Shown here piece by piece: positions 44,204 through 52,599 of a stretch of 64,000 nt of DNA. The stretch is from Engelhardtia mirabilis. GTDB taxonomy: Bacteria; Planctomycetota; UBA1135; GCA-002686595. Positions within the stretch are counted from its first letter, which is position 1, and each line of letters starts with the position of its first letter. The stretch is from positions 2,790,001 through 2,854,000 of the forward strand of contig CP036296.1 of NCBI GenBank assembly GCA_007751255.1, in the 5' to 3' direction. A program made the position numbers and the translations under genes. The notes beneath the pieces were generated by a model that was not told where the DNA came from, did not search any database, and was given only the letters and a program-made list of their open reading frames with translations.

Positions 44204-44322
44204 GCCAGCGGATGGGCCGGCTCCTCGCCCCCGGACGCCATTTCGGCTCGGGCGGGGCCGGACGCCGATCGCAGCCGTCCGGGTGCCAGGGCGGATGCGA
44301 GAAACAGGAACTCGGGCGAGGG

Positions 44323-44351
44323 GTGACCGGGCCGGTCGCGGCAGCTAAACT
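44323..44351 (+). promoter_or_regulatory. Predicted promoter upstream of the lipoprotein gene
   Basis: GTGACC (44323-44328), 17-bp spacer, TAAACT (44346-44351); four of six consensus bases in each box. It would give a leader of about 540 nt. Confidence 0.4.
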
Positions 44352-44901
44352 CCGACCGCTCCGTCGCTTTGGTCCGGTGAGGTCTGGTGCGTTCGCGTCC
44401 TGACCCCGCTCGCGGACGTGCGACTACGCACACCCCACCTGTGCCCCTATGGGTTCTTCGGCCTCCCGCGCATCGCTGGCGGGAACGAAGCGACCCGGAA
44501 GGGTGCGACCCGTTCACTGAGAATCAACTCCAACTCCTTCCCCCAAAGGGAGTTGGGCACGCGTATCGGTCCTCGGCCCGCAATGGCCGCTGGGCTGGCA
44601 CGCCCCTTGTCCTGTATCCAGCGACGGCCCCTTCTCCAGACCGGACCTCGGCACGAAGTCGGGGTTCGATCCACCTACCGGTGGAGCCCGCCGCTGGGTT
44701 CCGCTCCGAGTTCCCAATCCGATTCGCTTGGCCCCTCGATCCGACCGGGATCGAAGCCAAGACCCGGTCCTCGCGGTCCGCATCGTCACTCGCTGGCGAT
44801 CGGCCACGGCGGCCGCGAATCGTGGTCGGGTGCGAGGGGTGCCCCGGACTCGCAACATCCCCACTTTCGACATGCGACTCGACCTGTATCGAGCACCCGT
44901 C
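44352..44901 (+). other. Gene-free leader with hairpin
   Basis: No supportable coding sequence. A hairpin CCAACTCC/GGAGTTGG (44530-44556) with an 11-base loop is the only clear structure. The open frames here lack family resemblance. Confidence 0.4.
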
Positions 44902-47900
44902 ATGAACGATCCCCACGTCGAGCTCTTCGGCGCGCCCGCGCGCTCCATTTCGCTGGCGGTCCTCGCCGGCTCGGCCGCCCTGTTCCTCGGGGCCTGCGGC
45001 GGCGGAAGCTCGTCCGGTTCGAGTGCGACCAAGGACATGCAGATCCTCGAGGTCAGCAACGGCTTCGGGCTCATGCTCCCGCACCGAGTGCTGAAACTCG
45101 AGAACGGCGTGCCCAGCCAGCAAGTCTTGGCGATCCGCTCGATCGGCGACCTGATGGCCAACGTCACGCCGACCAACCCGGTCATGCCGGTGACGGCCTG
45201 GGACGAGAACCCGGTCCTGCCGACGGGGGCTCCGGGCAACCACTTCATCTATGCCCGCTTCACCCAGCCGATCGACCTGAACTCGGTCTTCGCGCCGGGT
45301 TCGGCGATCACCTCGGACCTGAGCGGTAGCGTCTCGATCGTCGCCACCGACCCGGCTACGGCCACGTCGCAGTCGATCTCGGTGCGCGCATTCGTGGGCG
45401 GCATCACCGCCGACACGGGCGCCGGCGACGGTTCGCTCAGCTTCGTCAAGTGGGTCGGCAAGGACGCCGGCAAGCCGGTCGCTCTGGACGTCGAGGGCGA
45501 GCAGCCGGGCTTCGGCTTCCCCGGGACCGACGGCAGCTTCCCTGGCGACGTCGACCTGGTGCGCGCCGACACGCTGGTGATCGTGGCGGACTCGGACGAC
45601 GACCTGTCGACCTACGAGACCTTCCCGGCGGGGCTGCAGATCGCCCTGACCCTCGGCGTCGGTGTGCGCAGCACGACCGGCAACGCCCTGCAGGCGACGG
45701 GCGTCGGCGTGGCCAGCGGCACGGTGGGCATCGACCAGATCCGGCCCGAGGTGGGCATCGACCTCTCCGGCGCGGGCTCCTTCCCGCAGATCACGCCGGG
45801 TGGCGGGGCGATCGAGGTCGATCCGCAGACCAGCATCAAGATCAAGCTCACCGAGGCGATCCAGCCGACCACGCTCGGTCCGCTCGACAACGGCCAGCCG
45901 GCCGGGGTCGGTTCCGCGGTCCTGGTGACCTTCGGTCCCGATGCTTCGAAGACCACGGTGCCCTTCACCGTGCGGCCCTTCAGCCCCTTCGACCTGACGA
46001 CTTTCGAACTGATCCCGGGCTTCTCCTTCCCGGGCACCGGTCCGACGATCGCCTCCTGCGGCACGTTCAGTCGCGTCGACATCTCGATCACGACCCAGCA
46101 GATCGGTGACCTGACCGCGAACGTCAACGCCCAGGCGGCGAACACCTTCTTCGAGACAGGCCAGGGTCCGGGTCTGATCAACGCACCGGTGGCGCCCGAC
46201 GTGGTCTACATCGGCCGCACGGGTTCGGTCCCCGGTATCTCGGTGATCGACCTCAACGGCTTCGGTGGTGGCACCGGAAACCCGACCTACGACGAGTTCA
46301 ACCCGATCGTTCTGGGCAACTCGAACTTCCCGAACAACCCGAACGTCAAGACCCAGGGCAACCTGCTGCTGCCGCCGCTGCAGCCGGGGACCTGCACGTT
46401 CAACGGGGGCTCCCAGGGCGTCTTCACCCTGGCGCTCGACAGCTCGCTGAACGACAAGCTGATTCGCCCGCCGCTGATCGACTCGGTCGGCGACATGGCG
46501 ATCGGCCAGCCCCTGGACGTGAACTTCAACAACGGGCCGCCGCCCTTCGGTTGCCAGGCCGGCTTCCCGAACGTCTGCGCCTCGAGTGGTCTCAAGCAGC
46601 CCACGCCGGTCGTCGGCAACTTCGGCTTGTCGCCGTCCCAGCCGGGTCAGTTCAGCTCGGTGCCCCCGGGCGCCGGCAACTTGATCGCCTGGGCTCCGCA
46701 CCCCAACCCTCCGCCGCTGATCTTCCCGCCGCCGTGCATTTCGCCCTTCATCGGCGGACAAGAGCCGACGTCGGTCGAGGTCACGGGCTCGGGCGCCCTG
46801 GGTCTGACCCTCTCGAACCTGCTGCCGCCCCTGGGCGATCCCTTCGGTAACCCCGCGAACGGCATCCCGCCCAGCGGTCTGCTCGGCACCGAGCAGAACG
46901 CCTTCTTCGTCGGCCCCTCCCTGCCGGCTGCGTCGGTCTCGAGCTGCTCGGCCTACCAGATCCGTCAGCAGGTCGGCCACTTCCTCTACATGATCGATCG
47001 GGTCAGTAGCGAGGTCGTGGTGATCAACTCGAACCGCTTCACGGTCATCGACCGGATCTCGCTGCCGGATCCCACCAGCATGGCCATGTCGCCCAACGCC
47101 GACTTGCTGGCGGTGACCAACCGGACGGCGAACATCGTGTCGCTGATCGACATCGACCCGAAGTCGTCGGCGACCTTCCACAAGGTCGTGGCTTCGATCC
47201 CGGTCGGCAAGGGTCCGAGCGGCATCGCCTGGCAGCCGGACAACGAGGACATCCTCGTCTGCAACGAGCTGGGCAACTCGGTGTCGGTGATCAACACCTT
47301 CTCCCTGCAGGTCCGCAAGACTCTCAACACCTCCCTCAGCAGCCCCTTCGAGGTCTGCATCGGGCAGCGTCAGATCCCGGGCATCAGCATGTCGCGGGGG
47401 GTCTACTTCGCCTTCATCCTGATGCGGAACAACCGCGTCGCGGTGTACGAGTCGGGTCCCGACGGCATCAATGGCATCGGCGCGGACAACGTGGTCGGCC
47501 AGGTGCCCCTGGAGTTCAACGCTCCCAAGGGCATCTTCATCGACACGCCGCTGTTGACCGACGGCTTCTACGTGCTGCACGAAGGCAAGCTCGATCCGGT
47601 CACCGGTCAAGTGGTCGGATCCGGTGGTGCGCTGACGCAGATCAACCTGGAAGGTGCCATCGGTATCCTTCCGCTGGTCACCTCGCAGACGGCCGTGACG
47701 GTCCAGTCGCGCGACCTGGAATTCAAGGTCCGCGCTTCGGTCGGTGCCGGTGGTTCGGGGGGCATGACCGGCGTTCCGGTCGACCTGGCCTTCGACAACA
47801 TGGTCAACCTGGGCGGCACTGCCGGCCTGACCACGACCTTCTCGCCGGGCATCGTGACGCCGGTCAACAGCAAGTCCGTTGTCAGTCTGGTCGGCGGGGG

Positions 47901-48090
47901 GCCGCGACGCTCGGTGAGCCCGCGCTTCGTCTTCCTCGCGATCCCCAACTCGAGCGAGGGCACCGGCGCGGTGGACGTGCTCGAGATCGGCAGCGGTCTG
48001 CAGCGCTTCGACGTGAACGCCTTCGAGCCCGGTACGCAGTCGATCCGCGCCTCGGGTGCGACCTTCCTCTGCGACTACTGGCGCCAGTAG
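44902..48090 (+). CDS. Large lipoprotein with Big_5-like and beta-propeller segments
   Basis: 1062 residues from the ATG at 44902 (in-frame ATG at 44872 possible). The signal peptide ends in a lipobox LGAC with Cys32, followed by a G/S-rich linker. Ig-like segments include IYARFTQPIDLNSVFAPGS and SIKIKLTEAIQPTTLGP, as in Big_5/SbsA. A beta-propeller-like (YVTN type) part at about 705-900 has VINSNRFTVIDRISLPDP, LLAVTNRTANIVSLIDI and ILVCNELGNSVSVINTF. It is probably on the cell surface. Function unknown; the use of Big_5-like domains links it in style to the protein at 5006. Confidence 0.78.
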   Translation: MNDPHVELFGAPARSISLAVLAGSAALFLGACGGGSSSGSSATKDMQILEVSNGFGLMLPHRVLKLENGVPSQQVLAIRSIGDLMANVTPTNPVMPVTAWDENPVLPTGAPGNHFIYARFTQPIDLNSVFAPGSAITSDLSGSVSIVATDPATATSQSISVRAFVGGITADTGAGDGSLSFVKWVGKDAGKPVALDVEGEQPGFGFPGTDGSFPGDVDLVRADTLVIVADSDDDLSTYETFPAGLQIALTLGVGVRSTTGNALQATGVGVASGTVGIDQIRPEVGIDLSGAGSFPQITPGGGAIEVDPQTSIKIKLTEAIQPTTLGPLDNGQPAGVGSAVLVTFGPDASKTTVPFTVRPFSPFDLTTFELIPGFSFPGTGPTIASCGTFSRVDISITTQQIGDLTANVNAQAANTFFETGQGPGLINAPVAPDVVYIGRTGSVPGISVIDLNGFGGGTGNPTYDEFNPIVLGNSNFPNNPNVKTQGNLLLPPLQPGTCTFNGGSQGVFTLALDSSLNDKLIRPPLIDSVGDMAIGQPLDVNFNNGPPPFGCQAGFPNVCASSGLKQPTPVVGNFGLSPSQPGQFSSVPPGAGNLIAWAPHPNPPPLIFPPPCISPFIGGQEPTSVEVTGSGALGLTLSNLLPPLGDPFGNPANGIPPSGLLGTEQNAFFVGPSLPAASVSSCSAYQIRQQVGHFLYMIDRVSSEVVVINSNRFTVIDRISLPDPTSMAMSPNADLLAVTNRTANIVSLIDIDPKSSATFHKVVASIPVGKGPSGIAWQPDNEDILVCNELGNSVSVINTFSLQVRKTLNTSLSSPFEVCIGQRQIPGISMSRGVYFAFILMRNNRVAVYESGPDGINGIGADNVVGQVPLEFNAPKGIFIDTPLLTDGFYVLHEGKLDPVTGQVVGSGGALTQINLEGAIGILPLVTSQTAVTVQSRDLEFKVRASVGAGGSGGMTGVPVDLAFDNMVNLGGTAGLTTTFSPGIVTPVNSKSVVSLVGGGPRRSVSPRFVFLAIPNSSEGTGAVDVLEIGSGLQRFDVNAFEPGTQSIRASGATFLCDYWRQ

Positions 48091-48169
48091 GCACCTGGCG
48101 GGTCGGGCGGCTGGACCGGTTCTCCGGGTCGGTGAGGGCGCTTGATCGGCTCAGTTGAACCCAGCGGAC

Positions 48170-48197
48170 GGCGAGCTTCCCTCGGGGGAAGTTCGCC
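48170..48197 (+). terminator. Intrinsic terminator of the lipoprotein gene
   Basis: A 12-bp stem GGCGAGCTTCCC/GGGAAGTTCGCC with a TCGG loop, followed by gttctgcatt; 79 bp after the stop codon. Confidence 0.75.
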
Positions 48198-48323
48198 GTT
48201 CTGCATTGGGGGAGGTGGGGCCGCGGAAGAGTTCCCACCGAACCCGCCATGATCGGCGGAGGCGGGGTCGAACCGCGGGCCATTGCGGCGCACACTAGGG
48301 CTCGGCGATCCGGTCCCAGATCC

Positions 48324-49022
48324 ATGCCCGACCCCTCCCAAGTGCGTCCGATGTTCGGGCGCATCGCCCGTCACTACGACCTGTTGAACTGGCTTCTGAC
48401 GGCCGGCATCGACCGGCGTTGGCGTGCAGCCGCGGTCGAGGCGGCAGGTCCCCTGGAGGGTGCGGTGGCGGTCGACGCCTGCTGTGGGACTGGCGATCTG
48501 ACCCTGGCCCTGGCCGGGGCCGGGGCGCGGACCATCGGCGTCGACTTCACGCCCCAGATGCTCACGCGCGCGCGCACGAAGTGCAGCGAGCGCCGCTTCA
48601 TGCAGGGCGATGCGCTGAAGCTGCCCGTGGCCGACGGCCGCGCCGACGTCTCGACGGTTGCCTTCGGCATCCGCAACGTGGCGGACCGGCTGGAGGGGCT
48701 GCGGGAAATGACTCGAGTGGTCAGGCCGGGTGGTCGGGTGGTGGTACTCGAGCTCTCGACGCCTCCCGGTGCCGTTCTTGGCGGGCTCTATCGGCTCTAC
48801 TTCACTCGCATCCTGCCGCTGATCGGCAAGCTGATCTCCGGCGATGGGGGGGCCTACCGCTACCTGCCCGAGACGGTGCTGGCCTGGCCCAAGCCCGAGG
48901 AATTCGCGCGTGAGATGGCCCAGGCCGGCCTGGTCGACGTCGAGTACCGCCTGCTCACTCGGGGCATCTGCGCGCTCCACGTTGGACGTCGCCCTCAGAT
49001 GGCAGAGGTGGTCCAAGCATGA
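48324..49022 (+). CDS. ubiE: UbiE/MenG-type quinone methyltransferase
   Basis: 232 residues. It C-methylates demethylmenaquinone (or a ubiquinone precursor). VRPMFGRIARHYDLLNWLLTAGIDRRWR is the family N-terminus, VDACCGTGDLTLAL is SAM motif I, and VVLELSTPP...LYRLYFTRILPLIGKLISGD...YRYLPETV is the UbiE signature. It is followed by overlapping CPBP, then ubiX and ubiA genes; menaquinone is the likely product, because ubiX- and ubiA-like genes accompany the futalosine route. Confidence 0.93.
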   Translation: MPDPSQVRPMFGRIARHYDLLNWLLTAGIDRRWRAAAVEAAGPLEGAVAVDACCGTGDLTLALAGAGARTIGVDFTPQMLTRARTKCSERRFMQGDALKLPVADGRADVSTVAFGIRNVADRLEGLREMTRVVRPGGRVVVLELSTPPGAVLGGLYRLYFTRILPLIGKLISGDGGAYRYLPETVLAWPKPEEFAREMAQAGLVDVEYRLLTRGICALHVGRRPQMAEVVQA

Positions 49023-49840
49023 CGCCCCTCTTCTCCGTCCTGGCGGATGATGACGAGTTCGAGGAGGAGTACGACGAGCGTCCCTCGGCGTCGATCGCCC
49101 TCGGTCTGTTGGCCACGGTACCGCTGCTGCTCTGCTACGAGGCCGCAGTCGGGACGGCCGGAAGCCGGAGTCGCAACATCGCCGAGGTCGTCCTCTCGGC
49201 CCCTTTCACGATCCTCGCGCCCCACGAGCACCTCCTGCGCGTCCTGCTCTGGATGGCAGTCGCTGTGGCCGCGGCGGTGGCTGCCCATAGGCGGCTCGGC
49301 CACCTGGGTCCGCCCCTGATGCGGGTGGGGGTGGAGGGAGCCATCGGCGCCCTGGTCCTCGGTCCCGCCCTGATCCTCGCGGCGTCCCTGTTCGGAACGG
49401 CCGCGCCAGCCCTGCCCCTCAACGAGTGGTACCCCGATCGAGCTCCCGACCTGGCGGCCGTCGGCTTCCTGGCCGGGGGCGGCGCCTACGAGGAGCTCGT
49501 CTTCCGGCTGGGCGGCTTCAGCCTGGTATTCCTCGTCGTGCGTCACCTGATCAGCTTCTTCGGCGCGCCCTTGGTTGCTGCCCGATGGGTGGCTGAGGTC
49601 GCCGCCACAGTTGGCTCGGCCGTGCTCTTCGCCGCCTTCCACTTCGAGCTGGCGACCCGCTGGTTGGGCTGGCGCGGCGACGCCTTCGACGCGGGGAGGT
49701 TCTTCTGGTACGTGCTGGCCGGACTGCTGCTCTGCGCGCTGTTCCGCTGGCGCGGTCTGGGGGTGGCCGCCTGGACCCACGGCCTGTTCAACGCGGCGAT
49801 GATTCTTGGCGCCGGCCCGGGTGTCCTGCGCGGGCACTGA
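49019..49840 (+). CDS. CPBP-family intramembrane metalloprotease
   Basis: 273 residues with six to seven membrane segments. The CPBP (CAAX protease) motifs are present: YEELVFRLGG (EEXXXR), LFAAFHFE (FXXXH) and a C-terminal WTHGLFNAAM. It cleaves or binds unknown membrane partners. The ATG overlaps the ubiE stop by 4 bp, a surprising coupling to quinone synthesis. Confidence 0.85.
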   Translation: MTPLFSVLADDDEFEEEYDERPSASIALGLLATVPLLLCYEAAVGTAGSRSRNIAEVVLSAPFTILAPHEHLLRVLLWMAVAVAAAVAAHRRLGHLGPPLMRVGVEGAIGALVLGPALILAASLFGTAAPALPLNEWYPDRAPDLAAVGFLAGGGAYEELVFRLGGFSLVFLVVRHLISFFGAPLVAARWVAEVAATVGSAVLFAAFHFELATRWLGWRGDAFDAGRFFWYVLAGLLLCALFRWRGLGVAAWTHGLFNAAMILGAGPGVLRGH

Positions 49841-49868
49841 CCGTCCGCCTCTTCGCCAGCCCGTTCAA

Positions 49869-50579
49869 ATGACCATGTCAGACTCGAAGGAACGAACCGA
49901 TCGCCGCAGCGTCTTCGTAGGCCTCACCGGAGGGTCCGGTCACGCCTACGCCGAGCGTCTGATCGTCGAGCTGGTGCGACTGGGCTGCGACGTCTCCCTG
50001 TCGATCACGCCCGCCGGCGCGAAGGTCTTGCGCCACGAACTCGGCGTCGAGGCTGGCGTGGCCGGCGAACTCCTGCCGGCCGCCCTGGTGGGTTGGCTCG
50101 GCTCCGAGATCGCCCCGCACGTGCGCGCCTTCGCCTCCGAAGCGGTCGAAGCGCCGCCGTCGTCGGGCACCTCCCTGACCGGCGGGGTCGTGCTCTGTCC
50201 CTGCAGCATGGGCACCCTGGCTCGTGTCGCCGTCGGCTTCAGTTCGAACCTCGTCGAGCGCGCCGCCGACGTGGCCTTGAAGGAGCGCCGCAACCTGATC
50301 CTGGTGCCGCGCGAGACGCCCCTGTCCGAGGTGCACCTGGAGAACATGCTGCGCCTGGCGCGGATGGGTGCGACGATCCTGCCCGCCATGCCGGGCTTCT
50401 ACCATCGCCCCCGCGACCTCGACGACCTGGTCGGGCACGTGGTCGGCAAGATCCTCGATCGACTCGGATTGGCCCACGGAGTCGGCGCTCGGTGGCGCGG
50501 ACTTCCCGACGAACCCGCCGATCCCGCCGGCTTCGATCCGCCGGCGCCGCTGGAGTTCGGCGACGGGAGGCGACCGTGA
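49869..50579 (+). CDS. ubiX: Flavin prenyltransferase UbiX
   Basis: 236 residues from the ATG at 49869 (ATG 49875 also possible). It makes the prenylated FMN cofactor of UbiD-type decarboxylases. GLTGGSGHAYAERLIVEL, the acceptor loop PCSMGTLARVAVGFSSNLVERAADV, LILVPRETPLSEVHLENMLRLARMGATILPAMPGFY are diagnostic. There is no ubiD in the window. The gene ends with a GTGA overlap to ubiA. Confidence 0.95.
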   Translation: MTMSDSKERTDRRSVFVGLTGGSGHAYAERLIVELVRLGCDVSLSITPAGAKVLRHELGVEAGVAGELLPAALVGWLGSEIAPHVRAFASEAVEAPPSSGTSLTGGVVLCPCSMGTLARVAVGFSSNLVERAADVALKERRNLILVPRETPLSEVHLENMLRLARMGATILPAMPGFYHRPRDLDDLVGHVVGKILDRLGLAHGVGARWRGLPDEPADPAGFDPPAPLEFGDGRRP

Positions 50580-51460
50580 TAGCGGCGCTCTCCGACCACC
50601 TACGGCTGGTCAAGTTCAGCCACTCGATCTTCGCCCTGCCCTTCGCCCTGGCGAGCGCCTGGGTCGCGGCCGGCGGTCCGCCCAGCGCGCGGTTGGGTGC
50701 CTTGGTCGTGGTCTGCGCCGTTGCGGCCCGAACTGCAGCCATGGGCTTCAATCGGCTGGTGGATCGGCACATCGACGCCAAGAACCCGCGCACCATCGGA
50801 CGCGAGCTACCCAGCGGCAAGCTCACCCCCGCGCAGGTCGGGGCCCTGGTGCTGATGAGTTGCGCCGTGTTCGTGATCGCCGCGATCGCCCTCAATCCCC
50901 TGGCGGGGCAGCTCTCCCCGGTGGTCCTCGCCGTGCTCTTGGGCTACTCGTTCGCGAAACGCTTCACTTGGGCCGTGCACCTATGGCTCGGGCTCTCGCT
51001 GGCGCTCGCACCCCTGGGAGCCTGGGTCGCCGTGCGCGGCAACCTGGAGGGCGATCTCCTCGCGCCCCTGGCCCTGGCGGGCGCGGTCCTGACTTGGGTC
51101 GCGGGCTTCGACCTGATCTACGCCTGCCAGGACGCGGCTTTCGACCGTGGTCAAGGTCTGCATTCGATCCCCGCGCGCTTTGGCGTGTCGCGTGCGCTGA
51201 GCCTCTCGTCTCTGCTCCACGTCGCCACCGCCCTGCTGCTCGTCGCCTTCGGGTGGAGCGCCGGACTCGGCATCGCCTTCGCTCTCGCGTTGCTGGTCAC
51301 CGGTTCGCTGCTTGTCTGGCAGCACCGCTTGGTTCGGCCGGACGACTTGTCGCGAGTCGACATGGCCTTCTTCTCCCTCAACGGTTGGATCGGTCTGCTG
51401 CTCTTCGTGGGCGTGGCCGTCGACCTCGCCCTGGGCTCCGGCATCCAGGGAGTGCACTGA
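50576..51460 (+). CDS. UbiA-type prenyltransferase (MqnP-like)
   Basis: 294 residues, GTG start overlapping the ubiX stop. Nine or so membrane helices. The two aspartate motifs are NRLVDRHIDAKNPRT (NXXXDXXXD) and DLIYACQDAAFDRGQGLHS (DXXXDXXXD). The version fits the ubiA-other/MqnP branch, which attaches the isoprenoid tail in futalosine-pathway menaquinone synthesis; that assignment rests on the neighbours ubiE and ubiX. Confidence 0.88.
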   Translation: MIAALSDHLRLVKFSHSIFALPFALASAWVAAGGPPSARLGALVVVCAVAARTAAMGFNRLVDRHIDAKNPRTIGRELPSGKLTPAQVGALVLMSCAVFVIAAIALNPLAGQLSPVVLAVLLGYSFAKRFTWAVHLWLGLSLALAPLGAWVAVRGNLEGDLLAPLALAGAVLTWVAGFDLIYACQDAAFDRGQGLHSIPARFGVSRALSLSSLLHVATALLLVAFGWSAGLGIAFALALLVTGSLLVWQHRLVRPDDLSRVDMAFFSLNGWIGLLLFVGVAVDLALGSGIQGVH

Positions 51461-52587
51461 TGGCCACCGCGAAGAAGCGAGAGTCCCCGCCCCACGTCCA
51501 AGTGGCGGCGTTCGAGAAGTCCCTGGCTGTCGCGTCGCAGCTCGCCGCCGGCTATTTGGTGCGCGGCGACGAGGGGTACTTCCGTCGCCGAGTCCTCGAT
51601 GCCCTGCGTTCGCGGAGCGAGGCCTTGGACGTCGAAGTCGTCGTGCACGACGCCTCGGATCCGGACTTCGACCCCCAGGTCCTGCTCGGCGACCTGGCGA
51701 CCCCGCCGATGTTCGCGAGCGCCCAGCTCATCATCGCCCGCGAGGTCGACGGCCTCTTGAAGAAGGTCGGCTCGAAGGATTCGCCCTTCGTGCGCGGGAT
51801 CCTCTCGTTCCTCGAGCGCGCCGAGGCCGGCCGCTCGGTGGCGATCGCAGCCAACGCCATGCGAGCCGACCAGGCCATCGCCAAGCGCTTTGCGAAGCTC
51901 GAGCTCCCCAGCCTCTCCGTTCGGCGTCTGTGGGACTCGCCTCCGCCCTGGAACCCCGATCCGCGCCAGGTGGAGCTGGTGCAGTGGCTGGTGGCGCGCG
52001 CCCGCGAGCTCGGCGTGCGACTCGACCCGGACCAGGCCGTCTACGTGGTGGCAGCGACGGGCAACGACCTGGATGCGATCGAGGACCAGCTCGAGCGCCT
52101 GCGTCACGGCGGACAGCGTGCCCTGCAGGAGGTGATCCGTTGGCAGGCGGGGGGCTCGCCCTTCGCCGTGGCCGACCACCTGTGCCGCGGCGACCTGCCC
52201 CGCGCCGTGGACGCCATCGAATCCCTGTTCCAGGGCGGAATGACCGGGCGCGACGGCGGCAAGGTCGTCGACCGCGCGGCCCTGGGGGCCATCTTGATCG
52301 GCTCCCTCGCCCGCGGTGTTCGCCAGGGTCTGGCCGCGGCGCGGGACGTGGAGCGCGGTGTGCCCCCGGCGGGCGCCGCGGCCAAGGCCGGCGCCGGCGG
52401 GGAGCGGGCCAAGACCGAGCTATTGGAACGCCTGCGCCGCCGGCCCTCGGCGGCCGAGTGGGCGCGCATGCTCGAAGACCTCGCCGACGTGGACCGTCGC
52501 GCCAAGTCCGGCGCCGGGGTCGACGCTTCCGACTTCACCTCCCTGGCCCTGGCCTGGTCGGCTCCGGCCCAGCCCGGGCGGCGCTGA
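51460..52587 (+). CDS. holA: DNA polymerase III subunit delta
   Basis: 375 residues. It opens the sliding clamp within the clamp loader. YLVRGDEGYFRRRVLDALR at the start, SAQLIIAREVDGLLK, VEWLV-like ELVQWLVARARELGVRLDPDQAVYVVAATGNDLDAIEDQLERL and the C-terminal helical collar fit HolA. The ATG shares its A with the ubiA stop (TGATG), so replication and quinone genes are coupled here. mutL starts 12 bp after it. Confidence 0.88.
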   Translation: MATAKKRESPPHVQVAAFEKSLAVASQLAAGYLVRGDEGYFRRRVLDALRSRSEALDVEVVVHDASDPDFDPQVLLGDLATPPMFASAQLIIAREVDGLLKKVGSKDSPFVRGILSFLERAEAGRSVAIAANAMRADQAIAKRFAKLELPSLSVRRLWDSPPPWNPDPRQVELVQWLVARARELGVRLDPDQAVYVVAATGNDLDAIEDQLERLRHGGQRALQEVIRWQAGGSPFAVADHLCRGDLPRAVDAIESLFQGGMTGRDGGKVVDRAALGAILIGSLARGVRQGLAAARDVERGVPPAGAAAKAGAGGERAKTELLERLRRRPSAAEWARMLEDLADVDRRAKSGAGVDASDFTSLALAWSAPAQPGRR

Positions 52588-52593
52588 TAGCAT
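52588..52593 (+). promoter_or_regulatory. Predicted -10 box of mutL
   Basis: TAGCAT, 6 bp before the ATG at 52600 and overlapping the holA stop; a leaderless mutL transcript is possible besides read-through from holA. Confidence 0.35.
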
Positions 52594-52599
52594 CCTCCC

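Noticed and set aside
44524..47610. 1028-residue open frame on the minus strand
   Set aside because: Antisense of the lipoprotein gene, rich in D/R/V/H as expected for a shadow frame.
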